Shown here in pieces: positions 42,362 to 50,873 of a stretch of DNA of 64,000 bases; positions within the stretch are counted from its first letter, which is position 1; every line of letters starts with the position of its first letter. The notes under the pieces were generated by a model that saw only the letters and a list, made by a program, of their open reading frames with translations, was not told the DNA's origin and did no database searches. Position numbers and translations under genes: made by a program. The stretch is from a virus. The stretch spans positions 1 through 64,000 of IMG/VR virus record IMGVR_UViG_3300007351_000003; one strand, 5' to 3'.

Positions 42362-42814
42362 TTATTTATTCTGCGCTTCTCTAAGTTTCATGTATTCACT
42401 GTTTGCCGGTATCTTGATATCGCAGCCAATGCTCTGGGCCCAGTCAAGTATTTCCGTGGTGTATTGGTATGCCTCTCCGACATCAAGTGCGGCAGTCGGT
42501 CTCAATACTTCATGGACTGTCTTTTTGCCGGTTACAACATCGGTGAATTCTCTCTGCACCCAGCCGAGAAATTTATTTTTCAACATATCTTTTACCCACT
42601 CAGGCGAACAATCAGTCCTGCCTTTGTTGATCAGGTATTTACTAATCTCCTGGTATATGACATGCTGAAATGCGTTTTGCGAAAGGGACCTATGCTCTCT
42701 CCATGGGGTAAAGGTGATGCGCCATCCTTCTTTCGGGATGCTCACTTTTAGCAACCGGGAGCATTCATCTATTTGCTCTGCGGTTGTTGCTCTGTATGAT
42801 TGAGGAGTTGACAT
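42362..42814 (-). CDS. NinB-like recombination protein
   Basis: About 150 residues (ATG 42814; a TTG nine bases upstream is possible). Marks of the NinB/Orf family: WRITFTPWREHRSLSQNAFQHVIYQEI and CSPEWVKDMLKNKFLG. In lambda, Orf (NinB) binds single-stranded DNA and helps recombination. The gene order with RusA and an HNH gene repeats the ninR logic. Confidence 0.85.
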   Translation of the reverse strand: MSTPQSYRATTAEQIDECSRLLKVSIPKEGWRITFTPWREHRSLSQNAFQHVIYQEISKYLINKGRTDCSPEWVKDMLKNKFLGWVQREFTDVVTGKKTVHEVLRPTAALDVGEAYQYTTEILDWAQSIGCDIKIPANSEYMKLREAQNK

Positions 42815-42823
42815 ATTGACCAA

Positions 42824-43753
42824 CTATCCGCACAACCCGTATGCCGATTGACATTCCGATGAATCTATCAAAGCCATCATGTCCTGCTGCTTGCCTCCGT
42901 GCGTTGTCCGGGACCAGCGCACTACATCGCGTATGCCCCGGCCCATGAGATCGCCCCGGCTGTCGTCCGGCGACGGGAAAAAAGAAGATTCCTGACGCTT
43001 GCTCGCCAGCGCAACCATGCTTTCCCATTCGGCTATACGTTCAATCTGCTCTGGAAACCGTTTTGAAATTTCCCGGATTTCCCCCTTCGCGGCATTGATG
43101 CAAGGCATGCAGCCCACTCGATTCATTCCCATCGAATAAAGCGGGTTTGGCTTTATGCCGTGCCGAGCGTGTATCTTGAAACAGTCCTCGGCGGTCCAGT
43201 CCAATATCGGTCGGTAATTATACAGTCTGCCGTCGTCCACGCGCTCAAGAGGAAGGAGACGAGCCCGGCTCTCTGATTCGCTTGCTCGCACTCCCTGCCA
43301 CGAGAAAACCATAAACGCCTCGTTGTCCAGTAGGTCAATATTGTATTCAAGTAGCGGCATGGTCTTCAAGAACTGTGTACAGAACTGGGCCTTTCGTGAC
43401 GGGAAGCGCCCTTTCCAGATGCAAAGATCAAGGTACGGGTTCCCGGTCGGGACCAGTGCTTTTGCGGCCCGCTCGATCACGCCTTGCGGCACACCCTTAT
43501 CCGCCCACTTCGACAGCACGTACTCTTTCTTTCCCGCGATCTGCAGGATAAAATCCCGTTTCAGCCGGTCGATCTTGATTCCCAACTTGTACTCTAAATA
43601 TTCCAGGTACTCGTAAACGATAGGATGCTCGTTCCCTGTGTCGGCAAAGACAAACCGGCACTCATCCATGTTGTACTGCTCAATGGCAAGCAGTGCCGTT
43701 GCCGTTGAATCCTTCCCACTACTCATCGATACCACGCGCAAAACTTTCAACAT
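42824..43753 (-). CDS. PP-loop ATPase of the PAPS-reductase family
   Basis: A 309-residue protein from the ATG at 43753. PP-loop SMSSGKDSTAT binds ATP; later FADTGNEHP, SWQGVRASESESRARLLP and GCMPC follow. Such phage proteins resemble PAPS reductase and DndC-like enzymes and activate a substrate for sulfur or other chemistry. The target is unknown; its place among DNA-modifying genes makes DNA or nucleotide modification plausible. Confidence 0.8.
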   Translation of the reverse strand: MLKVLRVVSMSSGKDSTATALLAIEQYNMDECRFVFADTGNEHPIVYEYLEYLEYKLGIKIDRLKRDFILQIAGKKEYVLSKWADKGVPQGVIERAAKALVPTGNPYLDLCIWKGRFPSRKAQFCTQFLKTMPLLEYNIDLLDNEAFMVFSWQGVRASESESRARLLPLERVDDGRLYNYRPILDWTAEDCFKIHARHGIKPNPLYSMGMNRVGCMPCINAAKGEIREISKRFPEQIERIAEWESMVALASKRQESSFFPSPDDSRGDLMGRGIRDVVRWSRTTHGGKQQDMMALIDSSECQSAYGLCG

Positions 43754-43873
43754 GAAAATCACCCCTATCTAACTACACATTTTAAAATGATTCGATCCAT
43801 TGGTTTCCCCCGGCTGCCATACTGCGGTACGTGACCTACCGGCTTATTTGTGGGCTGGCCGGGGAAGATTTAT

Positions 43874-44224
43874 TTACTCAAACTCAATTTCAATAATCGT
43901 TTGGTCTTCCGCTCCTCTTTCTTGCGAGTACGATACTTCTTTGATGATGCTGGCGTTATCGTCTGCAAGTATTCCTGCTTTTGTAATCCCGTCCAAGACA
44001 GCTTTAATACTCGCTCCGTCGGGATCTGTGAGATGTTTTCTGATGCTATGCACTCTGATACGGCATGGTGTATGGCATCCCGTACTTTCTTTCTTTGCCA
44101 TGGGCTCATGGCGAGAAGCGCGTTCCATGTCGGCAGCCTGAACGGGAGTGCCAACACTATTTTTTTGACAGGCACCACAGATGAGCTTATTTCCTTTCCA
44201 TTTACATCCATTAATGCAAGCCAT
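43874..44224 (-). CDS. RusA-like Holliday-junction resolvase
   Basis: About 116 residues from the ATG at 44224 (AGGCAAAGAG upstream). The catalytic core LTDPDGASIKAVLDGITKAG followed by DDNASI and KEVSYSQ matches RusA endonucleases, which resolve recombination junctions. The N-terminal 45 residues include a Cys cluster (CINGC, CGACQ) not usual for RusA. Overlaps the HNH gene. Confidence 0.8.
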   Translation of the reverse strand: MACINGCKWKGNKLICGACQKNSVGTPVQAADMERASRHEPMAKKESTGCHTPCRIRVHSIRKHLTDPDGASIKAVLDGITKAGILADDNASIIKEVSYSQERGAEDQTIIEIEFE

Positions 44225-44636
44225 CTCTCTTTGCCTTTTCTTCAAGTTTTTCTTTATATTCGATCAATAACTGTTCATACACATCCTCGAAATCCAACAT
44301 ACATATCGCCCGGGCCAGCTGCCAAAGCCTGTCATAAAGCCCCGGAGATCTCTTCTCAATCCATGCCTTGAAAGCATTCTCGTTCGAGTGTGCTTCTGCA
44401 TGGCATCCTACACACAGAGGGATCAAGTTTTCTTTCAAAGTGCAGGTGTTTCCATATTTCCGGTGAACAATATGGTGCGGGTGCAGCGCCATGGACGGGC
44501 TGTCCGGCCGGTTGCACTTCGCACACCGGGCATCCAGGAGTACGATCTTGCAGGCGACGGCAATGGCTTTATCCTGCCATTCCTTCTGGGGTGTCTGTCG
44601 TTCTGGTTTCGGGACCGGCTTTGTAAAAACGCTCAC
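44211..44636 (-). CDS. HNH endonuclease
   Basis: A 141-residue protein from a GTG at 44636 (GTGA overlap with the upstream stop; GGAGG upstream). HNH motif: CAKCNRPD, LHPHHIVHRKYGNT, NLIPLCVGCHAEAH. By position beside NinB and RusA it may fill the NinG role, but any phage HNH nuclease is possible. Confidence 0.85.
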   Translation of the reverse strand: MSVFTKPVPKPERQTPQKEWQDKAIAVACKIVLLDARCAKCNRPDSPSMALHPHHIVHRKYGNTCTLKENLIPLCVGCHAEAHSNENAFKAWIEKRSPGLYDRLWQLARAICMLDFEDVYEQLLIEYKEKLEEKAKRDGLH

Positions 44637-44917
44637 GCCACCCTCCAATAGAGGTATTTATTAGGACCTGCGCTCGGCACAGCCTTCCTGTCCAATAACC
44701 CCATATCCCGCATTTCCCGGAGCGCCTGGGCCGCTGTTGTCTGTATCATGTCGTGCTGACTCGCCAGTTCGCGGGATGAGATGCAAGGGACTTTACGGAG
44801 TAGGTTGAAAATTCTCTTCTGCGTAGGTGACAGTCCTCGGATAAGCACGGCATTCATGTCCGGGGCTATCTGCGGGTGCTTCTTTTTCAGGCGTATGAGG
44901 TCTTTGAGGGAAATCAC
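44633..44917 (-). CDS. winged-helix DNA-binding protein
   Basis: A 94-residue protein from a GTG in GTGA overlap with the upstream gene. Residues about 25-80 are a winged helix-turn-helix (LSPTQKRIFNLLRKVPCISS, RELASQHDMIQTTAAQALREM) with the wing LLDRKAVPSAGPNKYLYW. Probably a regulator of the middle genes. Confidence 0.75.
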   Translation of the reverse strand: MISLKDLIRLKKKHPQIAPDMNAVLIRGLSPTQKRIFNLLRKVPCISSRELASQHDMIQTTAAQALREMRDMGLLDRKAVPSAGPNKYLYWRVA

Positions 44918-45282
44918 GCCTTCACCGCCTTGAAATAGGATATGAGGTCCTCCAGTGAATGAAACACCGGTATCCCGAGAGAATATGCGCGTTCCAGTTC
45001 CTTCTGTGCCCCGCGGCTGTTTTCCCAACCTTCCACGAGTAAAATTGCGTCACTTACTTCCATCCACGCTAACGACTGCGCCTGTATCATCTCAATCGGG
45101 ATAGACTCGCCTTCGCGGAGTTGGAAAAATAAACTGTAATCAATAAACGGGGAAAATACCGCAAAACCTTCTAGGAGCAGCTGGGTGGATATCCGCATGC
45201 CCTTCCGGAGATTGTCGAGGAACTTGATAGGGTTGGGGTCGCTCATCGCGCCAGCACAATAGATACGCTTCTTGGTATTCAA
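44914..45282 (-). CDS. DUF4406 nucleotide-deoxyribosyltransferase-like protein
   Basis: A 122-residue protein from a TTG at 45282 with GGGAGGAATCA upstream. Family marks: RIYCAGAMSDPNPIKFLDNL near the start, PFIDYSLFF, WMEVSDAILLVEGWENSRGA and GIPVF. DUF4406 proteins share the fold of nucleoside 2-deoxyribosyltransferases and may salvage or change deoxynucleotides. Confidence 0.75.
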   Translation of the reverse strand: MNTKKRIYCAGAMSDPNPIKFLDNLRKGMRISTQLLLEGFAVFSPFIDYSLFFQLREGESIPIEMIQAQSLAWMEVSDAILLVEGWENSRGAQKELERAYSLGIPVFHSLEDLISYFKAVKA

Positions 45283-45292
45283 TGATTCCTCC

Positions 45293-48283
45293 CTATGCGT
45301 GGGCATAAACCGCATGATTGGCGTAATTTGCCTTCACCAGTGCTGCCGCGATCCCTGGGCATACCGAATTACCGCACAGTCTTACCTGTGCTGTTTTGGT
45401 GAATGGCTTACCGTGCATATCGTGCTCGATAATATAGGTGTCGTAGAATCCCTGAGCACGGAATATTTCGCGTGGCGCGAGCATGCGGAGACCTATATCA
45501 ATGATTTGGTAGTCTTCCCCGTGGACCTTTACTAAACCGAAACGATCTCTTGTTGAAATTGTATTAATTGGCTTCCGTATGTCATGGGATTCACTGGCTG
45601 CATGGTATTGCAAGAGGAATGCCCGGACTTCTCCGAAGTGAAGGCCGCCAGCCGTGATTGTCTGCAGCGGTTCACGTGAGTCCTGACCGATATTCGTACC
45701 CTTGAGCTTAACCAAGTGTGACGTTACAAGGCTGTCTTTGTCACGTTGAGTAACCGTCCGCACTGGTTCGTCGGCAGCATATCCTATGCTCGATCCCATG
45801 TATCGAACAAGACTCGCGGCTACCAGGGAATGATGGTCTACTGACGTGACCGTGCCGAGCGGCATTTCAACCTGCGAGCCCACGACTCCGCCGTAGTGTT
45901 TGGCGAGGAAGGCAGAAACGAGGGCATGCCTTTGAGTTGCGGTAATTGTTGGTAGTGGATCATCGACAGGATGGCAACGGTCCTCGTCACCTTTTGAAGA
46001 ATAGAGTGAAGACAAAACAGGAGATACCAGCGCCAGCTCTCCCCGGTGCGCAGCGGTTATCGTCGGAAATGGGTCTTTAATATCATTGGTCCTATCGCCT
46101 CCCTGATGGGTCAGTGGAATAAGATGTGGCATGACGAGTGCGCTGTCTGCCTTTGCCGTAACCGTTGCAACAGGTTCCTCTATATGCCTCGGCCTTGACT
46201 GTCCTGCCCGTCCGCCAACTCCTATTATATGGGGCGCAACGAGCGCAAAGTGTCCGCCCTTTGTCTCCGCACAGATAGTTCTGAGCGGTTCATCAATGGG
46301 CATAGAACGCGGCGATGATCCGTTGGCGTGCTCAGTAATATACGGGACTACCAGTCCGTGCCGGTTCTCCGTAGTTTGCGTTGCCAGCGGATCGCCAACA
46401 GATTGCCCGCGGAACTCTCCGCCCTTATCGCCATAGTACGTCACGATAAACGGCTCAGTCGAATCTGTGACATACCGCTTAATACCCATGGCAATGCGGC
46501 GTTGCGTGGCTTCGGCCAGCGGTTTCTTGCGCTCGAATATAGACGGCGCGGGAATATCCCATTGGATGCACTCGGCCGCAGTTCTCCAAGGCAGGAGTTT
46601 TCCACTCTTTACGGCTGCGCTTTTCGGGTCACCATGTGTCGGCTCGGGCCACACAATAGGCTGTCCGTCTGAGCGGGCAATGAGAAAGAGACGCTTCCGG
46701 ATGGTCGGGTCGCCATAATCACAAGCCCTGAGCATTTTATGGTCAACTTCGTAACCATTTTTACGGAGGGCATTGAGAAACGAACGGAAGGTTCGGCCCT
46801 TGCGTTTCGGACACGGGTACTGCTTGCCGTCCGTTTTGGTGATCAGCGGTCCCCAAGTGATGAATTCCTCGACGTTCTCGAGCATGATTACCCGTGGTTT
46901 TACCGTAGCAGCCCAGCGGAGAACTACCCAGGCAAGCCCACGGATCTTCTTACTGACAGGTTTCGTGCCCTTGGCCTTAGAGAAATGTTTGCAATTATGA
47001 ACGACAATACCTTCAACAATGTAGCTTTCATCGTCCTCGACGCCAATATTAAAAACATCGGTTTCAACAACTGCGGGTTCCTGGCTACGAATAGGACACC
47101 ACTCAAGGCCACTCTCGGCAATAGTTTGACTATGACCATCAACAATATTTTCTCGCCATCGAAGCAGGTAAATTGGCCTCGCGTTGACAATTCGGCCTTG
47201 AATTTCATTGCTGTTTTGTAAAAGATGAACTGTGACTGTTTTCCCAAGAGAATTCAGGAGGGCTTTGATTCCGAAAGCGAGGTGTTTGGATACCGTGCGG
47301 CATTCGGTAAATTGTTTTCCTGCCCATCCATCCGCAGAAAGGTATCCGTCAAGCAAAGACTGTTTAAAGGCTGGTCCGATACCGAGTGCCCAAGCTGGAA
47401 TTCGTTTTGACTCGGCCCTGTGCCCAAAGTGTTCTCGTAACCATTCCACTAAACCACGGTGGTTTGTACTGAATTGATATGCTGTACCAGTCTCCCGCTC
47501 GTGCCACGCCAACTCATTAAAACCGGCACGTTCTCCTTCACGCATCCATGTGTTGATTGTCTGGCGAAGTTTTTCTACCTCATGCTTACCGCAGGTGAGA
47601 ACCAATTCAGCGCGTGTATCTGTGAGGCGTGTCCAGCCGTCTCCAAGGTAACGACCAACAAGCCACATAAAGCGGTTGTCTGCAACCATGCCGCGACCCA
47701 ACACAGGAGGTATTGTTGACGCCGGGAAGGTCGTAGGAGTTGCCCAATACCACCCTTTTGTGAGAAGCGATGCTGGTGCCCAGCCAGCGTCTCCCAGAAC
47801 ACGCCCATATCCTCGAGGTTCGGTACACCATACGCTTTTACGATGACGAACATAGAATGGATGCTCAGGACTCACAAGTAACCCGGGATGCCCATGTCCC
47901 TTAATTGACATCAACGGCTTGCGTGTATGAGATACCTCTGTTACCCGTCCCCAACGCAGTTTATGTGTGAGTACTTCATCGCCAACTTCGATTTCTTCAA
48001 TGGCTTGATAGCCCCGGCGCGTGAGTACCAGTGTTCCTGCCGGGAAACAGTCCGGGCTGAACCATGCCAGGCCGACGGGCCTGCCGGCGCATTCAACCAT
48101 CGGGTTGACTTTCCACACGTCTTCCCGGAGATGCTTTGTGAACGGGTGATTTACCTGATGCATCCGGATCGCGTCCGCATCGTGGTTTACAGCGATATCG
48201 ATCGGGCGCCCAAGGGCCCGCTCTATCCCCGTTGATGCTCCGCCGCCGCCCGCAAAATTATCGACTACGATTTCTCCTGTCAT
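45293..48283 (-). CDS. cytosine-C5 DNA methyltransferase interrupted by an intein
   Basis: A 996-residue precursor. N-extein: motif I VDNFAGGGGASTGIERALG. The intein is residues 79-430. C-extein: CKHFSKAKG supplies the catalytic Cys (the SPD-C motif IV), LENVEEF is motif VI-like, CDYGDPTIRKRLFL is motif VIII and RLCGNSVCPGIAAAL is motif X. Residues about 630-920 hold nine repeats of about 30-40 residues with D/E-P-x-x-T-x-x-A and LV/VP text, in place of a usual target-recognition domain. ATG start. The enzyme should be inactive until the intein splices out. Confidence 0.9.
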   Translation of the reverse strand: MTGEIVVDNFAGGGGASTGIERALGRPIDIAVNHDADAIRMHQVNHPFTKHLREDVWKVNPMVECAGRPVGLAWFSPDCFPAGTLVLTRRGYQAIEEIEVGDEVLTHKLRWGRVTEVSHTRKPLMSIKGHGHPGLLVSPEHPFYVRHRKSVWCTEPRGYGRVLGDAGWAPASLLTKGWYWATPTTFPASTIPPVLGRGMVADNRFMWLVGRYLGDGWTRLTDTRAELVLTCGKHEVEKLRQTINTWMREGERAGFNELAWHERETGTAYQFSTNHRGLVEWLREHFGHRAESKRIPAWALGIGPAFKQSLLDGYLSADGWAGKQFTECRTVSKHLAFGIKALLNSLGKTVTVHLLQNSNEIQGRIVNARPIYLLRWRENIVDGHSQTIAESGLEWCPIRSQEPAVVETDVFNIGVEDDESYIVEGIVVHNCKHFSKAKGTKPVSKKIRGLAWVVLRWAATVKPRVIMLENVEEFITWGPLITKTDGKQYPCPKRKGRTFRSFLNALRKNGYEVDHKMLRACDYGDPTIRKRLFLIARSDGQPIVWPEPTHGDPKSAAVKSGKLLPWRTAAECIQWDIPAPSIFERKKPLAEATQRRIAMGIKRYVTDSTEPFIVTYYGDKGGEFRGQSVGDPLATQTTENRHGLVVPYITEHANGSSPRSMPIDEPLRTICAETKGGHFALVAPHIIGVGGRAGQSRPRHIEEPVATVTAKADSALVMPHLIPLTHQGGDRTNDIKDPFPTITAAHRGELALVSPVLSSLYSSKGDEDRCHPVDDPLPTITATQRHALVSAFLAKHYGGVVGSQVEMPLGTVTSVDHHSLVAASLVRYMGSSIGYAADEPVRTVTQRDKDSLVTSHLVKLKGTNIGQDSREPLQTITAGGLHFGEVRAFLLQYHAASESHDIRKPINTISTRDRFGLVKVHGEDYQIIDIGLRMLAPREIFRAQGFYDTYIIEHDMHGKPFTKTAQVRLCGNSVCPGIAAALVKANYANHAVYAHA
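45524..46396 (-). repeat. nine-unit repeat region in the C5 methyltransferase
   Basis: Encodes nine related units of about 30-40 residues (for example DEPLRTI, EEPVATVTA, DDPLPTITA, EMPLGTVTS, DEPVRTVTQ, REPLQTITA), each followed by a short hydrophobic segment such as ALVMPHL. It lies between motif VIII and motif X, where the target-recognition region should be. Confidence 0.75.
46994..48049 (-). mobile_element. LAGLIDADG intein within the C5 methyltransferase
   Basis: Residues 79-430 of the precursor. Splice block A is CFPAGTLVLTRRGYQAIEEI, block B VSPEHPFYV, block F DVFNIGVEDDESYIV, block G EGIVVHN followed by Cys+1. The homing endonuclease part has two LAGLIDADG-type helices (WLVGRYLGDGW and LLDGYLSADGW). 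The +1 residue is also the methyltransferase catalytic cysteine. Confidence 0.9.
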
Positions 48284-48295
48284 GCCATACCTTTC

Positions 48296-48769
48296 TTAAA
48301 ACGGCAATTCCATTTCCTTCCCGAACTTCACGCGCCACCAGGAGCGCAACCTGTACCCCCAGATTTTCCACCGGTACAGCGCACGCTTGATGCTTTGCCA
48401 GATCGGGTGCGTCAGATAGCGCATGAACATCCCGACATCAAATAAGGCCATCAGGATAACGACCGCTTCCCATGCCTTTTCGTTGTCAACAGCCTCGTGC
48501 TTGATCAGGCTGTTGTACTGGGTCACCGGGGGATGGATCAGGATCGGCAGTGTGTGTGTCGGTGTAAGTTTTTTCTTGATATTTATAAAACCATGCCCGC
48601 CCCGTTCCATCGCACGACCAACAAGGCTTGGTTATCACCTGCTTATCATACCCATCCTGCACCCCGTACCTGCGGAGGATCTTGTCCTTGAGCTGGTAGA
48701 ACCATCCCTCTTTCCGGGATAGGTGCCGTTATTGGCAAGGATGAGCAGATTGAGGATGGACGGGTGCAT
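48296..48769 (-). pseudogene. phage zinc-protein gene with two compensating frame breaks
   Basis: The ATG at 48769 (TAACATG after the upstream gene) begins MHPSILNLLILANNGTYPGK, typical of a phage protein that continues EGWFYQLKDKILRRYG, GYDKQVITKPCWSCDGTG. That continuation is only in another frame, entered near 48706-48716 where one A of an expected A-run seems missing; the original frame is regained near 48548-48565 inside an ACAC repeat. The final 65 residues (EAVVILMALFDVGMFMRYL, IWGYRLRSWWRVKFGK) are protein-like. Either two sequence errors or a decayed gene. Confidence 0.65.
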
Positions 48770-48770
48770 G

Positions 48771-49301
48771 TTATGGCCTCTCCCCAATGATTTCCTCGAT
48801 ACACCTGATAAGTTTCTCAACATCCCCACTCTCGGCCCGGATGGTGTAATCGCAATCGATGGAATCAACAAACCGTTCGCTGTCATGGGTGGTCCCGGCC
48901 GTTTCATCTGTGTACCCGATGCGCTCCACCTTGATCAGGACACCGCCGAGGTCGCGGATGCGCTTGGCCTCTTCGGGGAAACGGACATCATCGACAACAA
49001 CGTGCTTCTTTTCTTCGCCCATGATCCTGCAGATTTCGTCCTCGCAGCGGTTGACCCAATAAAGCGGGTCTACCTGCTTCCGGAATATCTCGGTTCCGAC
49101 CTTCTGCATCAGCCATCTGGAACGTTCGGTTTTTGCTCCGTAACATTCTTCATGCGTACACATGCCGGCGGTAATGAGCATCTTCTTTAGCGGGTCCGCG
49201 AAGGCCACACGTGCGTAATCGAAATTAGCAGTGAGATGATCGCCGATGGTTGTCTTGCCGACATATGCCTTGCCTACTATGCCGAAGAGATGGAGTTTCA
49301 T
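48771..49301 (-). CDS. deoxynucleoside monophosphate kinase
   Basis: A 176-residue protein from the ATG at 49301 (coupled to the upstream gene by ATGA). P-loop GIVGKAYVGKTTIGDHL, then FADPLKKMLITAGM, WLMQKVGTEIFR and VVDDVRFPEEA follow the pattern of phage dNMP kinases such as T4 gene 1 product. These enzymes phosphorylate normal and modified deoxynucleotides. It suggests the phage manages its own dNTP or modified-base supply. Confidence 0.85.
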   Translation of the reverse strand: MKLHLFGIVGKAYVGKTTIGDHLTANFDYARVAFADPLKKMLITAGMCTHEECYGAKTERSRWLMQKVGTEIFRKQVDPLYWVNRCEDEICRIMGEEKKHVVVDDVRFPEEAKRIRDLGGVLIKVERIGYTDETAGTTHDSERFVDSIDCDYTIRAESGDVEKLIRCIEEIIGERP

Positions 49302-49576
49302 GCCGTTACCGCCGCATTCCGGTACTCGTTCATCAGGCTTTTCGGGATGTTTATAATCTGCTTCTTGATCTCCCTTTCCACCCCTCCGCAATCAGCCAGA
49401 CACCAAGCATGTTGCTTTCCCGGAGTTACCCTGAGCACCCGGAGCACAACCGCCTTGGGCTTCGGCCTTGACGGTGATCCTGCGAACGCAAATGCTCTCT
49501 TCGCCACAGCCACGGCAACGGCCATCATCGAAGCCAGCCGATAATATTTATTGCTCACCAGATTTACCTTGCTCAT
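49298..49576 (-). CDS. small hypothetical protein
   Basis: A 92-residue protein (GGGAGGAAGC upstream of ATG). It has an Ala/Val-rich helix (ASMMAVAVAVAKRAFAFAG), then basic and beta segments with a Cys pair. Coupled to the dNMP kinase gene. Function unknown. Confidence 0.7.
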   Translation of the reverse strand: MSKVNLVSNKYYRLASMMAVAVAVAKRAFAFAGSPSRPKPKAVVLRVLRVTPGKQHAWCLADCGGVEREIKKQIINIPKSLMNEYRNAAVTA

Positions 49577-49659
49577 GCTTCCTCCCTTGAAATCTCCCGC
49601 CCTTCCCCGGGCCAGTGCTTCCCGACACTGGTTGTTCCGGGGTCAGGGGGAAGGTTTGA

Positions 49660-50493
49660 TTACTGATTATTGCTGCTGAATTTCCCGTTCAGAAATACCC
49701 ATCCGGGCAGTTTGGTTTTCAGTGTTGCGATTTCCTGGGCGAGAGCATCGCGCTCGGTCCGCTCGTGCTTGACGTTGATGATCTTGAACACGGGCTTTTC
49801 GTCCTGGCTCTTGGGCATCTCGACCTCAAAGTCCGCTTCGATCCTGATTTTGTTTTCCGACCCTTCATAGAACGGCAGCGTCAGCGTAAGTTTCTTGGGC
49901 AGATTGCTTATCTGCGCCCCGTTCTTATCTGCAAACATTAAGGTCGTATTGTCCGGATCAAGGTCGCTCTCGAATTTCAATTCGCGGTCCATCTTGATCA
50001 GGGCAATGTTGCCGCGCAGGAGTCCGGAATTCTGGAAGCATTCCGGGTAGGTATCAAACAGTTTGAGCAGGGATTTTTGGTCAAATTCGCCGATACCGGG
50101 TTCCCCCCTCCTGTTTAAGAAGATCGCTTTCATTTCGAGAGAGATGGCCAAGGGGAGGGCGATTCTCTCCTGCCGCGTTTTTTCGTCGAAGAACATGGTG
50201 ATCTTGGTGTTGTTTCTGCCATACTCCCCGACGTAAAAAATCACTCCCTCTTCAGGCTTGGCGCCGCACTTATTGATCGCATTGACGAACGCCTCGGAAT
50301 CATTCGCCGTGTAAAGCCGGTCGTTGTGCCGACGGATCGGAGTGATCGGATCCTTGGTGACTTCTGTGTACCCCACTCCACCCCGCAAAAAATGCCGCTC
50401 CTGATTGGTGGTGGTGTCTTTAAAACTGATGTGGTCGTCAGGCAGTGCGGTTTTGCCGACGGTCAGTTGTACTTCCTGCGTGTTTTTTTCCAT
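49660..50493 (-). CDS. DUF2303-like phage protein
   Basis: A 277-residue protein; ATG overlaps the upstream TAA (TAATG). Family-type text: FLRGGVGYTEVTKDPITPIR, DRLYTANDSEAFVNAINKCG, EEGVIFYV, and a later acidic/aromatic region with LTLTLPFYEG. DUF2303 proteins (YfdQ-like) are common in phages near recombination genes; function unknown. Confidence 0.7.
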   Translation of the reverse strand: MEKNTQEVQLTVGKTALPDDHISFKDTTTNQERHFLRGGVGYTEVTKDPITPIRRHNDRLYTANDSEAFVNAINKCGAKPEEGVIFYVGEYGRNNTKITMFFDEKTRQERIALPLAISLEMKAIFLNRRGEPGIGEFDQKSLLKLFDTYPECFQNSGLLRGNIALIKMDRELKFESDLDPDNTTLMFADKNGAQISNLPKKLTLTLPFYEGSENKIRIEADFEVEMPKSQDEKPVFKIINVKHERTERDALAQEIATLKTKLPGWVFLNGKFSSNNQ

Positions 50494-50843
50494 TACGATG
50501 CCGCTCCTTCCCTGTGTGCCGTTGTGATTGACCGAACCTTGTCGGAATCTGTGAATTCAAATCCCGGCTGCTTGGCGTTGTCGGACGTGGTTTCGATCTT
50601 GATCTTTTCGTCCTCGATGACCGCTATCGCCTTAGACGATCTTTTCGGGACTTTTGCCTCGCAATCGAACGTGATAATTACGCTTCCACCGTCCAGATCA
50701 ACCGTGATGTCGATCGAGATTTTCCGCTTTCCTGGGATGTCGTTCTCAAAAATAACGGATTGCAGCACTTTCGCCATCTCGTTATTATAAAGCGGAAGTA
50801 ATTTTGTATCCTTCAGGTTTGCCAATGACAATTCTTTCAGCAT
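50493..50843 (-). CDS. hypothetical protein
   Basis: A 116-residue protein from the ATG at 50843 with AGGAGGTGAGACAT upstream. The N-terminus MLKELSLANLKDTKLLPLYN and central ISIDITVDLDGG are mixed alpha/beta. It overlaps the DUF2303-like gene and probably works with it. Confidence 0.7.
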   Translation of the reverse strand: MLKELSLANLKDTKLLPLYNNEMAKVLQSVIFENDIPGKRKISIDITVDLDGGSVIITFDCEAKVPKRSSKAIAVIEDEKIKIETTSDNAKQPGFEFTDSDKVRSITTAHREGAAS

Positions 50844-50873
50844 ATGTCTCACCTCCTCTCTCTACTGCTGTTG

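Noticed and set aside
43763-43873. Possible terminator downstream of the RusA-like gene
   Set aside because: TTCCCC/GGGGAA arms are present but the loop is long and no T-run follows on either strand.
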